Assembly: GCF_009707485.1 (NCBI RefSeq)
Contig: NZ_CP046121.1
Span: 62,001 to 126,000 of the forward strand
DNA length: 64,000 nt
Direction of reading: 5' to 3'
Source: Nostocoides sp. HKS02
Lineage (GTDB): Bacteria > Actinomycetota > Actinomycetes > Actinomycetales > Dermatophilaceae
A program made the position numbers and the translations under genes. Each line of letters starts with the position of its first letter. Position 1 is the stretch's first letter. The notes below the pieces were generated by a model, which did not search any database, was not told where the DNA came from, and saw nothing but the letters and a program-made list of their open reading frames with translations. Below, piece by piece: positions 37,445 through 46,719 of the stretch.

Positions 37445-38298
37445 CGGGTCTCCTTGCGGTTGCGGCGCAGGCGGGCCAGCGGGGCGACGGCCCCGCGCTG
37501 GCCGCCCACGAACGACATGGCGAACAGGACCAGGAAGGCGAAGACGAGCGAAGCCAGGCCGACAGCGACCGAGATCTGCGCGTCGGACTTGCCCAGCAGG
37601 AACATCGCCACCTGGAGGTTGGTGCGGCTGAACAGGTTGGCGATGGTGAACTCGCCCAGGGTGAGGGCCACTGCGAGGAAGGATGCCGACAGCACGGCGG
37701 TGCGCAGGTTGGGCAGGATGACCCGCGCCATGACCGTCGGCCAGCTCGCCCCGAGCGAGCGCGCGGCCTCGCTGAGCGTGCGGACGTCGATGGCTCGCAG
37801 TCCGGCGTCGATGGCGCGGTACGCATAGGGCAGCACCAGTACGACGTAGGCGAAGGCCAGCCAGATCGTCGCGCCGCCGAGGAAGTAGGTCACCCAGGCG
37901 TAGACCGGGGTGAGGCCCACGACGAGCACGATGGCCGGCACCGTCAGCGGCAGCAGGCAGAGGAACTCGACGGTGCGCGTCGCCCCCGGGACCCGCAGCC
38001 GGACCCAGGTCATCGTCGGGACGAGCAGGACGAGCATGATCCCGACCGTGAGCACCGCCAGACCGACCGAGGCGAGGAAGCCTGCCTGCAGGTCGGGGTA
38101 CCGCTGGGAGATCGCAGGGAAGTTGAGCAAGGTGGTCCACGTCTGGAGGCTGCGGTTGCCCGAGGCGTCGCGGGTCGTGAAGTCCAGGCTCGCGACCAGC
38201 GGGGTGAAGAAGAAGAGCAGGACCACGGTGACGACCACCCACCGCAGGACGTCCTGGCGGCGGCGGAAGGCCGCCCGCTGCCCCCGGCCGCCGCTCAT
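37441..38298 (-). CDS. ABC importer permease (second membrane subunit)
   Basis: 285 residues with about six helices; BPD_transp_1 fold. The cytoplasmic coupling loop is EAARSLGASWPTVMARVILP, the canonical Glu-Ala-Ala-x-x-x-Gly motif that docks on the ATPase. An N-terminal basic stretch (GGRGQRAAFRRRQDVLRW) precedes the first helix. Both ends overlap neighbouring genes by ATGA, so the cassette is one translation unit. Confidence 0.9.
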   Translation of the reverse strand: MSGGRGQRAAFRRRQDVLRWVVVTVVLLFFFTPLVASLDFTTRDASGNRSLQTWTTLLNFPAISQRYPDLQAGFLASVGLAVLTVGIMLVLLVPTMTWVRLRVPGATRTVEFLCLLPLTVPAIVLVVGLTPVYAWVTYFLGGATIWLAFAYVVLVLPYAYRAIDAGLRAIDVRTLSEAARSLGASWPTVMARVILPNLRTAVLSASFLAVALTLGEFTIANLFSRTNLQVAMFLLGKSDAQISVAVGLASLVFAFLVLFAMSFVGGQRGAVAPLARLRRNRKETR

Positions 38299-39179
38299 CG
38301 GACGAGCCACCGCGACGCGCGCCGGTCGAGGATGACGTAGGCCGTCATGACGACGGCGACCACGACCACCATCTCCAGGGCCATCGCCTTGCCGACGTTC
38401 TCCTGGCCGAGGATGACCTCGGAGGTGAAGGTGCCGCCGATCTCGAGGGGTAGCAGGGGTGACCCCTGCGAGACCAGGGCCGCGGCGGTGGCATACGCGC
38501 TGAACGCGTTCGTGAACAGCAGCAGCAGACCGCCGATGAACGAGGGCATGAGGATCGGCGCGGCCACCTTGCGCCAGTAGAGGAAGGTGCTGCCCCCCAG
38601 CGTCTCCGTCGCCTCCCGCCACTGTGGCTTGAGCCCCTCGACGGCCGGGAGGAAGACGATGAGCATCAACGGGATCTGGAAGTACAGGTAGACGAGCATC
38701 AGGCCCTTGTCCCACTCGTACAGCCAGAGGCCGCCGCTGGAGTCGAGGCCCGCGCTCGTGAGGACCTTCGTGAGGTAGCCGGTGGCGCTGAAGGTGGCGA
38801 GGAAGGCGAAGGCCAGTGCGACGCCACCGAACTGCGCGAGCACGCCACACAGCGAGGTGATGAACTTCTTGAGGACCCCGCCGGGTCTCCCGGTGGACAC
38901 GGCATACGCGAGGAGGGCACCGATCACCGCGCCGGCCAGCGCGGTCACCGCCGAGAGCACCACCGAGTGCCACAAGGCGGTGGTGACGGCCGGCTGGCCC
39001 AGCGCCCGGAGGTTGGACAGGGTGAACCCGCCCTTGCCGCCGACGAAGGCCCCGATGACGACGACCAGCGTCGGGATGATGAGGAACACCGCGACGTAGG
39101 CGAAGAACGGGACGACGCCGAGCAGGGCGCCCGATGGCCGGCGGCCACCGAGCGCCCTGCGAGCGGGTCGGTCAGCCAA
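38295..39179 (-). CDS. ABC importer permease (first membrane subunit)
   Basis: 294 residues, about six helices, BPD_transp_1 fold. The coupling loop is weaker than in its partner: EATETLGGSTFLYWRKVAAP in place of the usual Glu-Ala-Ala motif. A long periplasmic loop contains LDSSGGLWLYEWDKG. The start is TTG at 39177-39179, overlapping the end of the binding-protein gene by 8 bp, so translation is probably coupled. Confidence 0.88.
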   Translation of the reverse strand: MADRPARRALGGRRPSGALLGVVPFFAYVAVFLIIPTLVVVIGAFVGGKGGFTLSNLRALGQPAVTTALWHSVVLSAVTALAGAVIGALLAYAVSTGRPGGVLKKFITSLCGVLAQFGGVALAFAFLATFSATGYLTKVLTSAGLDSSGGLWLYEWDKGLMLVYLYFQIPLMLIVFLPAVEGLKPQWREATETLGGSTFLYWRKVAAPILMPSFIGGLLLLFTNAFSAYATAAALVSQGSPLLPLEIGGTFTSEVILGQENVGKAMALEMVVVVAVVMTAYVILDRRASRWLVR

Positions 39180-40305
39180 CGGCGTTGGCCCAGTTCGCGG
39201 CGAGGTACGCCTTCGCCTTGTCGGAGTCCGCCTGGGTGGGGATGGTCGGCGTGCCGGAGACCTGCGGCAGCGCTGCGGCGGCCGTCTGGTCCAGCGTGCC
39301 GGCCGTCTTCATCGCGTCGAACCGGACGGGCCGGGCGCCACCCTTGAGCCAGAGGTTCTGGCCGTCGTCGGAGTAGAGGAACTCCTGCCACAGCCGGGCC
39401 GCCGCGGGGTGCGGGGCGTCCTTGCTGATGGCCTGCACGTAGTAGCCGCCGAGGACGGCGTTCTGCGGCACGAAGACCTTCCAGGTCTTGACCTTGCTGC
39501 TCTGCGCGGCGTTGAGGTAGTCCCAGTCCATGACGACGGGGGTCTGCCCCGAGACGATCGTCGCAGGCGTGGGGTCGACGGGCAGGAAGTTGCCCGCGGC
39601 CTTGAGCTGCTTGAAGAAGTCGACACCCTTGGTCACGTCGCCGGCGGTGCCGCCGTTGGCCAGCGAGGCCATCTGGACCCCGGCGAACGCCGCCCCGGCC
39701 TTGGTCGGGTCACCGTTGAGGGCGACCTTGCCCTTGTATGCCGGCTTGAGCAGGTCCGCGAGCGAGGTCGGCGCGGGCACCTTGGACGAGTCGTAGCCCA
39801 CCGACATGTAGCCGCCGTAGTCGTTGACCCAGGTGCCGTTCGCGTCCTTGAGGGTCGCGGGGATGGAGTCGAAGGTGGCCACCTTGTAGGGGGCGAACAT
39901 GGTCGTGTTGGCCGAGGCGACCGAGGTGCCGAGGTCGAACACGTCGGGGGCGCCGGGCTGGCCCTTGAGGCGCTGCGCAGCAGAGATCTCGTCCGCGCTG
40001 CTCGCGTCGGGCTGGGCACTGTTGACCTTGATGCCGTACTTGTCACCGAAGGCCTTGATGATGGCGCCGTAGTTCGCCCAGTCCGGGGGCAGTGCGATGA
40101 CGTTGAGCGTGCCCTCCTTCTTCGCGGCGGCGACGAGCTTGTCCATGCCGCCGAGGTCCTTCGCGGAGGTCGCCGAGGCGGCGCCGGCGCCGCTGGTCGA
40201 GCCGCCGCCCGAGGTCGAGGCCGGTGGTGAACAGGCCCCCACGACGAGGGTGGTGGCCACGGCGAGGGTGACGCACCAAGGGGTGTACGGGGTTCGCGCT
40301 CTCAT
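39172..40305 (-). CDS. ABC importer substrate-binding lipoprotein
   Basis: 377 residues. A Sec/lipoprotein signal ends at the lipobox VVGAC, followed by a Ser/Gly/Ala linker. The mature protein is a type 2 periplasmic-binding fold (KEGTLNVIALPPDWANYGAI at its start; DVFDLGTSVA and TPVVMDWDYLNAAQ later). Relatives are annotated for spermidine/putrescine, iron or 2-aminoethylphosphonate; none can be chosen from sequence alone. ATG at 40305 has an AGGA site 8 nt upstream. It is first in the order binding protein, permease, permease, ATPase. Confidence 0.88.
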   Translation of the reverse strand: MRARTPYTPWCVTLAVATTLVVGACSPPASTSGGGSTSGAGAASATSAKDLGGMDKLVAAAKKEGTLNVIALPPDWANYGAIIKAFGDKYGIKVNSAQPDASSADEISAAQRLKGQPGAPDVFDLGTSVASANTTMFAPYKVATFDSIPATLKDANGTWVNDYGGYMSVGYDSSKVPAPTSLADLLKPAYKGKVALNGDPTKAGAAFAGVQMASLANGGTAGDVTKGVDFFKQLKAAGNFLPVDPTPATIVSGQTPVVMDWDYLNAAQSSKVKTWKVFVPQNAVLGGYYVQAISKDAPHPAAARLWQEFLYSDDGQNLWLKGGARPVRFDAMKTAGTLDQTAAAALPQVSGTPTIPTQADSDKAKAYLAANWANAVG

Positions 40306-40462
40306 CTGTCCATCCTGAGGTCCTGGCCCGAGGCGACGGGCGGCGAGTGTGCCGACGCGGACAGTATGGCCTTTGGGCGACCGGTCGGCGCGAGAACTGC
40401 AAAGGGCTGGTGAACACGCCGTGGCCAATGGTGCCCGGCTCGCGGATGGTTGGATAGGGCCT

Positions 40463-41869
40463 GTGAATGCGCGCGGAGCCTCGGTCGTCATCCTCGGAGG
40501 GGGTCCGGGCGGGTACGAGGCCGCCCTGGTGGCCGCCCACCTCGGCGCGGCCGTCACGGTCGTCGACCGGGACGGACTCGGCGGCGCCGCCGTGCTCACG
40601 GACTGCGTGCCCAGCAAGACGCTGATCTCCACGGCCGACTTCATGAGCCAGTTCGAGACCGCTTCCGACCTCGGGGTGCACCTCGAGGACCAGGAGGGCG
40701 ACGAGGTCTCCGACTCCGTCGCCGAGCTCGTCGCGGTGAACCGCCGCGTGCTCGCGCTGGCCGCTGCGCAGTCCCGGGACATCGGCGCCCGGCTCGCCGC
40801 CGACGGCGTCACCGTCCTCGCGGGGTCCGGCCGCCTGGTGTCGGCCAGCGAGGTCGAGGCCACCCTCGCCGACGGCTCGACGCAGACCCTGCGCGCCGAC
40901 GTCGTGCTCGTCGCCACCGGCGCCACCCCGCGGGTCATGGCCACGGCCCAGCCCGACGGCGAGCGCATCCTCACCTGGCAGCAGATCTACTCCCTGGCCG
41001 AGCTGCCCGAGCACCTGATCGTGGTCGGGTCCGGTGTCACCGGTGCCGAGCTCGCGCAGGCCTATCTCGGCCTCGGGGGCCGGGTCACCCTCGTCTCGTC
41101 GCGTGACCGGGTCCTGCCCGGCGAGGACGCCGACGCCGCCACCGTCATCGAGGACGTCTTCCGCAAGCGCGGCATGGAGGTGCTCGGGCGCTCGCGCATG
41201 GCTGCCGTCACCCGGACGGCCACCGGGGTGGTCGTCCGGCTCGTGGACGGCCGTGAGGTCGAGGGCAGCCACGCCCTGCTGGCCGTCGGCTCGGTCCCCC
41301 AGACGGCGGGAATCGGTCTCGAGGAGGCGGGAGTCACCCTCACTGAGTCCGGTCACGTCGCGGTGGACCGCGTCTCGCGTACGTCGGTGCGCGGCGTGTA
41401 TGCCGCGGGCGACTGCACCGGGGTCCTGCCGCTGGCGTCGGTGGCCGCCATGCAGGGCCGCATCGCGATGGCCCACGCCCTCGGTGACGCCGTGGCGCCC
41501 CTCAACCTGCGCGCCGTGTCCGCGAACATCTTCACCGACCCCGAGATCGCGACGGTGGGCTTCTCGCAGCAGGACCTCGACGAAGGCCGCATCGACGCGA
41601 CCGGCGTCATGCTCCCGCTGGCTACCAACCCGCGCGCCAAGATGCAGGGCATCACCGACGGCTTCGTCAAGCTGTTCGCGCGCCGCGGCACGGGGACCGT
41701 GGTCGGTGGTGTGGTCGTGGCGCCCCGGGCCTCGGAGCTGGTCTATCCGGTGACCCTGGCCGTCCAGCACGGACTGACCGTCGACCAGCTGGCGGGCACG
41801 TTCACGGTGTACCCCTCGCTGTCGGGGTCCGTCGCCGAGGCCGCCCGGCAGCTGCACCACCCCGAGTAG
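40463..41869 (+). CDS. lpdA: LpdA-type NAD(P)H quinone dehydrogenase flavoprotein
   Basis: FAD-dependent pyridine-nucleotide oxidoreductase of the lipoamide-dehydrogenase fold. 468 residues. VVILGGGPGGYEAALVAAHL binds FAD; LTDCVPSKTLI replaces the redox disulfide motif and has only one Cys, as in mycobacterial LpdA (Rv3303c), which reduces quinones rather than lipoamide. IVVGSGVTGAELAQAYLGLG binds NAD(P)H, and GVYAAGDCTGVLPLASVAAM the FAD again. The start is GTG at 40463; upstream in-frame sequence looks non-coding. It is divergent from the ABC importer genes. Confidence 0.9.
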   Translation: MNARGASVVILGGGPGGYEAALVAAHLGAAVTVVDRDGLGGAAVLTDCVPSKTLISTADFMSQFETASDLGVHLEDQEGDEVSDSVAELVAVNRRVLALAAAQSRDIGARLAADGVTVLAGSGRLVSASEVEATLADGSTQTLRADVVLVATGATPRVMATAQPDGERILTWQQIYSLAELPEHLIVVGSGVTGAELAQAYLGLGGRVTLVSSRDRVLPGEDADAATVIEDVFRKRGMEVLGRSRMAAVTRTATGVVVRLVDGREVEGSHALLAVGSVPQTAGIGLEEAGVTLTESGHVAVDRVSRTSVRGVYAAGDCTGVLPLASVAAMQGRIAMAHALGDAVAPLNLRAVSANIFTDPEIATVGFSQQDLDEGRIDATGVMLPLATNPRAKMQGITDGFVKLFARRGTGTVVGGVVVAPRASELVYPVTLAVQHGLTVDQLAGTFTVYPSLSGSVAEAARQLHHPE

Positions 41870-41965
41870 CGAGCCGCACCGTTCCCGCCCATCGGCGCTA
41901 GGGTCGAGCGACAGTGACCGACGAGCGCGACCAGCTGGGCGCGCCAATCCAGGAGGGGCAGACCG

Positions 41966-42424
41966 ATGACCAACGGCTGGCTGGACAAGGTGAAGGACTA
42001 CGTCAAGGGGAACCCGCAGCAGGCGGACTCGGCCCTGGACAAGGTCGAGGAGATCATCGACACCAAGACCGGGGGGAAGTACGCCGACCAGGTCGACCGG
42101 GGCAGCGACCTGCTCCGCGAGCAGCTCGGCCTTCCCCCGGACCAGGCTCCCGCGCCGGCCGACTCGACGCCCGCTCCCGCATCCCCGACCCCGGCGCCCG
42201 ACCCGCCACCGGCCCCTGCGCCCAACCCGTCACCGGCTACGGACGACCCCCAGCTGCCGAGCGAGGGAGACGGGCCCCTTACGCCCGGCGGGCCGCAGCG
42301 CCCCGGCGAGCCGGGCGGACCGCTCCAGCCCGACCTGCGCCCGGACCAGGCTCCGGCCCACCCTGGCGGCGACGACCCGCTGCCGGAGGGCGGTCCGACC
42401 CAGCAGGGCAGCCCGACTCCCTGA
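41966..42424 (+). CDS. Rv0909/MT0933-type antitoxin-like protein with Pro-rich tail
   Basis: 152 residues. Residues 1-60 match the small MT0933-like antitoxin family: a basic helical start (GWLDKVKDYVKGNPQQADSA) then EEIIDTKTGGKYADQVDRG. The remaining 90 residues are Pro/Ala/Gly-rich and disordered, much longer than the family norm. No toxin-like gene is adjacent: lpdA is upstream and the convergent biotin carboxylase gene downstream. An AGGAGGGG ribosome-binding site precedes the ATG, and TAGGGT upstream would give a leader of about 50 nt. Antitoxin function is only a family label. Confidence 0.7.
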   Translation: MTNGWLDKVKDYVKGNPQQADSALDKVEEIIDTKTGGKYADQVDRGSDLLREQLGLPPDQAPAPADSTPAPASPTPAPDPPPAPAPNPSPATDDPQLPSEGDGPLTPGGPQRPGEPGGPLQPDLRPDQAPAHPGGDDPLPEGGPTQQGSPTP

Positions 42425-42449
42425 CCCAGGACGCCGGAACCCGCCGCGA

Positions 42450-44255
42450 TCAGTCCTTGATCTCGGCGATCACGGCGCCGTTGGTGACGGTCTGGCCGAC
42501 CTGGGCGGCGAGGCCGGTGATGGTGCCGGCCTTGTGGGCGTTGATGGGCTGCTCCATCTTCATCGCCTCGAGGACGACGACGAGCTCGCCCGCGGCGACC
42601 TCCTGACCCTCTTCGACCGCGATCTTGACGATGGTGCCCTGCATCGGCGCGGTGAGCGCGTCGCCTGATGCCGCGGCACCGGACTTGGCGCCGCCCGAGC
42701 GCCTGGGTGCCTTCTTCTTCGCCGCAGCGCCGCCGCCACCGAGCGCGAGGCCGCCGGGCAGGACGACCTCGAGTCGCTTGCCGCCGACCTCGACCACGAC
42801 GGTCTGCCGGTCGCCGCCGTCCTCGGGCGCCTCGCCCAGTGGACCGGCATACGGGGGGATCTGGTTGTCGAACTCGGTCTCGATCCAGCGGGTGTGCACC
42901 GAGAACGGCGTGTCGCCCTCGGGGGCGAATGCGGGGTCCTCGACCACGACGCGGTGGAACGGCAGCACCGTCGGCATGCCGTCGATGACGAACTCGGCCA
43001 GCGCCCGCCTGGCCCGCTCGAGGGCCTGGTGCCGGTCGCGGCCGGTGACGATGAGCTTGGCGAGCATGGAGTCGAAGGCGCCGCCGATGACGTCACCGGC
43101 GACGACGCCGGAGTCGAGCCGGACCCCGGGTCCGGATGGCGGCTCGAACACGGCCACGACGCCGGGGGCGGGCAGGAACCCGCGGCCGGCGTCCTCGCCG
43201 TTGATCCGGAACTCGAACGAGTGCCGCACCGCGGTGGGGTCGTCGTAGCCGAGGTGCTCGCCGTTCGCGATGCGGAACTGCTCGCGGACCAGGTCGATGC
43301 CGGTGACCTCTTCGGTGACCGGGTGCTCGACCTGGAGGCGGGTGTTGACCTCGAGGAAGGAGATGGTGCCGTCCTGGCCGACGAGGAACTCACACGTGCC
43401 GGCGCCGGTGTAGCCGGCCTCGGCCAGGATCGCCTTGGAGGCGCGCACGAGCTCGGCGTTCTGCTCCGGGGAGAGGAAGGGTGCGGGGGCTTCTTCGACG
43501 AGCTTCTGGTGGCGGCGCTGCAGCGAGCAGTCGCGGGTCGAGACCACGACGACGGCGCCGTGCTGGTCGGCGAGGCACTGGGTCTCGACGTGGCGGGGCT
43601 TGTCGAGGTAGCGCTCGACGAAGCACTCGCCGCGCCCGAACGCGGCGACCGCCTCACGGGTGGCCGAGTCGAACAGCTCGGGGATCTCCTCGAGGGTGCG
43701 CGCGACCTTCAGACCGCGACCGCCACCGCCGTATGCCGCCTTGATGGCGACGGGGAGGCCGTGCTCCTTGGCGAACTCGACGATCTCCTCGGCCGTCTCG
43801 ACCGGGTCGGACGTCCCGGCCACCAGCGGGGCGTTGGCCCGGGCGGCGATGTGCCGGGCCTTGACCTTGTCGCCGAGGGAGTCGATGGCCTCGGGGGAGG
43901 GGCCGATCCAGGTCAGCCCGGCGTCGATGACGGCCTGGGCGAACGAGGCGTTCTCGGCGAGGAAGCCGTAGCCCGGGTGCACCGCGTCGGCGCCGGACCG
44001 CTTCGCCACGTCCAGGAGCTTGTCCTGGACCAGGTAGGACTCGCCAGGGGTCGAGCCGCCCAGCGCGTAGGCCTCGTCGGCCACCTTCACGTGCAGCGCG
44101 TCCCGGTCCGGGTCGGCGTAGACCGCGACCGACCCGATCCCGCTGTCCTTGCACGCGCGGGCGATCCGCACTGCGATCTCACCACGGTTCGCGATGAGGA
44201 CCTTGGAGATGGGGCGGGAGGCCGGGTTCGTCGTGGACTCGGAAATGGGCGCCAT
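42450..44255 (-). CDS. accA3: Acyl-CoA carboxylase alpha subunit (biotin carboxylase plus biotin carrier)
   Basis: 601 residues. The biotin carboxylase domain has [17 protein letters not shown] at its start, an ATP-grasp loop with [13 protein letters not shown], and [15 protein letters not shown] as catalytic block. An Ala/Lys-rich linker ([17 protein letters not shown]) precedes the carrier domain, with the biotinylated Lys in [12 protein letters not shown]. It carboxylates biotin for one or more carboxyltransferases; two candidates are in this window (51.2-52.8 and 58.2-59.9 kb). TAGGCT ends 7 nt before the ATG, indicating a leaderless transcript. Confidence 0.95.
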   Translation of the reverse strand: MAPISESTTNPASRPISKVLIANRGEIAVRIARACKDSGIGSVAVYADPDRDALHVKVADEAYALGGSTPGESYLVQDKLLDVAKRSGADAVHPGYGFLAENASFAQAVIDAGLTWIGPSPEAIDSLGDKVKARHIAARANAPLVAGTSDPVETAEEIVEFAKEHGLPVAIKAAYGGGGRGLKVARTLEEIPELFDSATREAVAAFGRGECFVERYLDKPRHVETQCLADQHGAVVVVSTRDCSLQRRHQKLVEEAPAPFLSPEQNAELVRASKAILAEAGYTGAGTCEFLVGQDGTISFLEVNTRLQVEHPVTEEVTGIDLVREQFRIANGEHLGYDDPTAVRHSFEFRINGEDAGRGFLPAPGVVAVFEPPSGPGVRLDSGVVAGDVIGGAFDSMLAKLIVTGRDRHQALERARRALAEFVIDGMPTVLPFHRVVVEDPAFAPEGDTPFSVHTRWIETEFDNQIPPYAGPLGEAPEDGGDRQTVVVEVGGKRLEVVLPGGLALGGGGAAAKKKAPRRSGGAKSGAAASGDALTAPMQGTIVKIAVEEGQEVAAGELVVVLEAMKMEQPINAHKAGTITGLAAQVGQTVTNGAVIAEIKD

Positions 44256-44357
44256 GCGCCGGAGCCTAGCCCGTTTCCGGGCCGTTTCGGTCACCCCCGG
44301 GTGTGGCCTCGCCAACACTCGCACGGCACTCGCAGGGGGAGGCGATAGGTTGCGCGC

Positions 44358-45218
44358 ATGAGCGTCAGCGATGAGGACCAGCGGGCCATCCGGCCGATCG
44401 AGGACGGCGTGCAGCGGGACTTCTCCGCCGCCATGTCCTACGGCGACTACCTCGGGCTCGACCAGCTCCTGAGCGCCCAGCACCCTCGCTCGGTGCCCCC
44501 GCAGCACGACGAGCTGCTGTTCATCATCCAGCACCAGACGTCCGAGCTGTGGCTCAAGCTGATGCTCCACGAGCTGCGCTCGGCGCGGTCACTGCTCGCC
44601 TCCGACGACCTCGCCCCGGCGCTCAAGCGGATGGCGCGGGTCAAGCACATCCAGCGCACGCTGACCGACCAGTGGTCGGTGCTGGCGACCCTGACGCCGA
44701 GCGAGTACGCCGAGATCAGGCCGTTCCTCGCGACGTCGTCGGGGTTCCAGTCCTGGCAGTACCGTGCGGTCGAGTTCCTGCTCGGCAACAAGAACGCGGA
44801 CATGGTCAAGGTCTTCGACCACGACGAGGCAGCGCGCGCGATGCTCGCCGAGCTCCTCGCCGAGCCGAGCCTCTACGACGAGTTCCTGCGTTACCTCTCG
44901 CGGCGCGGGTATGCCGTGCCCGCCGATCTGCTCGAGCGCGACTTCACCCAGCCGTACCGGTTCAGCGAGGCGCTGGTCGACACCTTCGCCGGTGTGTACG
45001 CGGCGCCGCACGAGCACTGGGGCGTCTACGAGACGTGCGAGGAGCTGGTCGACATCGAGGACAACTTCCAGCTGTGGCGGTTCCGCCACCTGCAGGTCGT
45101 CACGCGCACCATCGGCCACAAGAAGGGCACCGGCGGCTCGTCGGGCGTCGACTTCCTGCGCCGGGCCCTCGACCTGACCTTCTTCCCCGAGCTCTACGCC
45201 GTGCGCGCCCGCGTCTGA
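44358..45218 (+). CDS. kynA: Tryptophan 2,3-dioxygenase
   Basis: Haem enzyme opening the indole ring of tryptophan to N-formylkynurenine, the first step of the kynurenine pathway. 286 residues, all-helical. [19 protein letters not shown] contains the substrate-side His. [18 protein letters not shown] is conserved, and [20 protein letters not shown] carries the proximal haem His and Arg. [15 protein letters not shown] near the end is the substrate-carboxylate loop. TAGGTT ends 6 nt before the ATG. No other kynurenine gene is adjacent. Confidence 0.96.
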   Translation: MSVSDEDQRAIRPIEDGVQRDFSAAMSYGDYLGLDQLLSAQHPRSVPPQHDELLFIIQHQTSELWLKLMLHELRSARSLLASDDLAPALKRMARVKHIQRTLTDQWSVLATLTPSEYAEIRPFLATSSGFQSWQYRAVEFLLGNKNADMVKVFDHDEAARAMLAELLAEPSLYDEFLRYLSRRGYAVPADLLERDFTQPYRFSEALVDTFAGVYAAPHEHWGVYETCEELVDIEDNFQLWRFRHLQVVTRTIGHKKGTGGSSGVDFLRRALDLTFFPELYAVRARV

Positions 45219-45246
45219 GGGGTGACGTCCTGCTGCGGGGTTGCCC

Positions 45247-46626
45247 CTACGGCGCGAGCCAGCCGTCGGGACCGGCGGATCCGGCGGCATACGTCTCCAG
45301 GGGCACCGTGTCGTCCGCCCAGGCCTTGATGACCGGCGCCATGACCCGCCAGCACTCCTCGGCGGCATCGCCGCGCACCGTGAGCAGCTGGCTCCCGTCG
45401 AGGATCTGCGCGAGCACCTCGCCGTAGGGCTGCATCCGTGGCGCGGCCAGCGTGGCGGTCAGGGTCTTCTGCTCCAGGTCGATCGGGTCGCCCTCGGCGT
45501 TCATCGTCAGCGTGAGCGACACCGCCCCGGGCTTGAGGTCGATGGTCAGCCGGTCCCCGCCCGAGCCCCCGGAGAATCCGGTCGGCAGGTGCGGGACGTC
45601 CCGGAAGTGGGCGACGATCTGCTTGCGCGGAGCGCCCAGCGCCTTCCCGCTGCGTAGCACGAAGGGCACGCCGGCCCACCGGCTGTTGGCGACCTCGAGG
45701 GTGACCTGGGCCAAGGTCTCCGTGGACCTCTTCGGGTCGACCCCCACCTCCTTGGCGTAGTCCGGCACCGTTCGGCCACCGAGCGTCCCCTCGGTGTAGC
45801 GCGCCCGCCGGGACGACCGCTTGGGTGAGCCGCCCCAGACCCGCGTGGCGCGCAGCACCTGGGCCTTCTGGTCCTGCAGCTCCCGGGCGTCGAGGGCGGC
45901 GATCGACTCCATGGCGAAGAGCGCGAGCACCTGGAGCAGGTGGCTCTGCAGCATGTCCTTCAGCGCCCCCGCGGTGTCGTAGTAGCCCGCCCGTCCCTCC
46001 AGCGCGAGGTCCTCGTCGTAGACGATCTCGACGCGTTCGATGTGCTCGGCGCTCCAGATCGGGGCGAGCATGCGGTTCGCGAAGCGCAGGCCGACGAGGT
46101 TGAACACCGTCGCGACGCCGAGGAAGTGGTCGATCCGGAAGATGTCGTCCTCGGCGACCACCTTGTGCAACAGCGCGTTGAACCGCACCGCCGTCGCGTG
46201 GTCCGTGCCGAACGGCTTCTCCAGCGCGAGCCGGGTGACCTCGGGCAGGTCGACGTGCTGGAGCAGGTCACAGACCTTCATCGTCACCTGCGGGGGCAGG
46301 GCGAAGAAGATGACCAGTGGACCGGGGCCGCAACCGTGGACCAGCTCGCGCAGGGCGGTCTCGTCGAGCAGGTCGGTCTTGACGTATGCCGTGTGCTTCG
46401 TGACCGCGCTGGTGACCTTCGCGGGTGGCTTGGCACTGGCGAATGCGTCCTTGACGCGGCTGCGCCACTGGGCGTCGGTGAAGTCGACGCGGTCGGCGCC
46501 GACGACGCGAACCTCGCGGTCGGGCTCGACCGCGAGCAGACTGGCCAGCCCGGGCAGGAGCAACCGGTGGGTCAGGTCACCCCCGGCGCCGAGGATGAGC
46601 AGGGTCGTCTGCGGTGCGCTCGCCAT
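45247..46626 (-). CDS. Glucose-6-phosphate dehydrogenase-like protein, divergent active site
   Basis: 459 residues, shorter than the usual near 500. The N-terminal Rossmann motif LLILGAGGDLTHRLLLPGL matches the NADP site, and LALEKPFGTDHATA the conserved Glu-Lys-Pro-Phe-Gly block. The catalytic stretch reads RIDHFLGVATVFN where classical enzymes have Arg-Ile-Asp-His-Tyr-Leu-Gly-Lys-Glu: the His is kept but the substrate-binding Lys is Val. VPFVLRSGKAL and VWGGSPKRS are present. It is probably a paralogue with altered activity rather than the main zwf. It converges on kynA. Confidence 0.8.
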   Translation of the reverse strand: MASAPQTTLLILGAGGDLTHRLLLPGLASLLAVEPDREVRVVGADRVDFTDAQWRSRVKDAFASAKPPAKVTSAVTKHTAYVKTDLLDETALRELVHGCGPGPLVIFFALPPQVTMKVCDLLQHVDLPEVTRLALEKPFGTDHATAVRFNALLHKVVAEDDIFRIDHFLGVATVFNLVGLRFANRMLAPIWSAEHIERVEIVYDEDLALEGRAGYYDTAGALKDMLQSHLLQVLALFAMESIAALDARELQDQKAQVLRATRVWGGSPKRSSRRARYTEGTLGGRTVPDYAKEVGVDPKRSTETLAQVTLEVANSRWAGVPFVLRSGKALGAPRKQIVAHFRDVPHLPTGFSGGSGGDRLTIDLKPGAVSLTLTMNAEGDPIDLEQKTLTATLAAPRMQPYGEVLAQILDGSQLLTVRGDAAEECWRVMAPVIKAWADDTVPLETYAAGSAGPDGWLAP

Positions 46627-46719
46627 GCCGTGCAGCATTCCACGCCGCACCCGGCGGCATCGGCCCGCCCGCGGTCTCGTCGGAGCGCCCCGTCAGCCCA
46701 CGCGGCATACTCCCTCACC

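Noticed and set aside
41966-42424. A toxin-antitoxin locus
   Set aside because: No toxin-like reading frame adjoins the antitoxin-like gene on either side.
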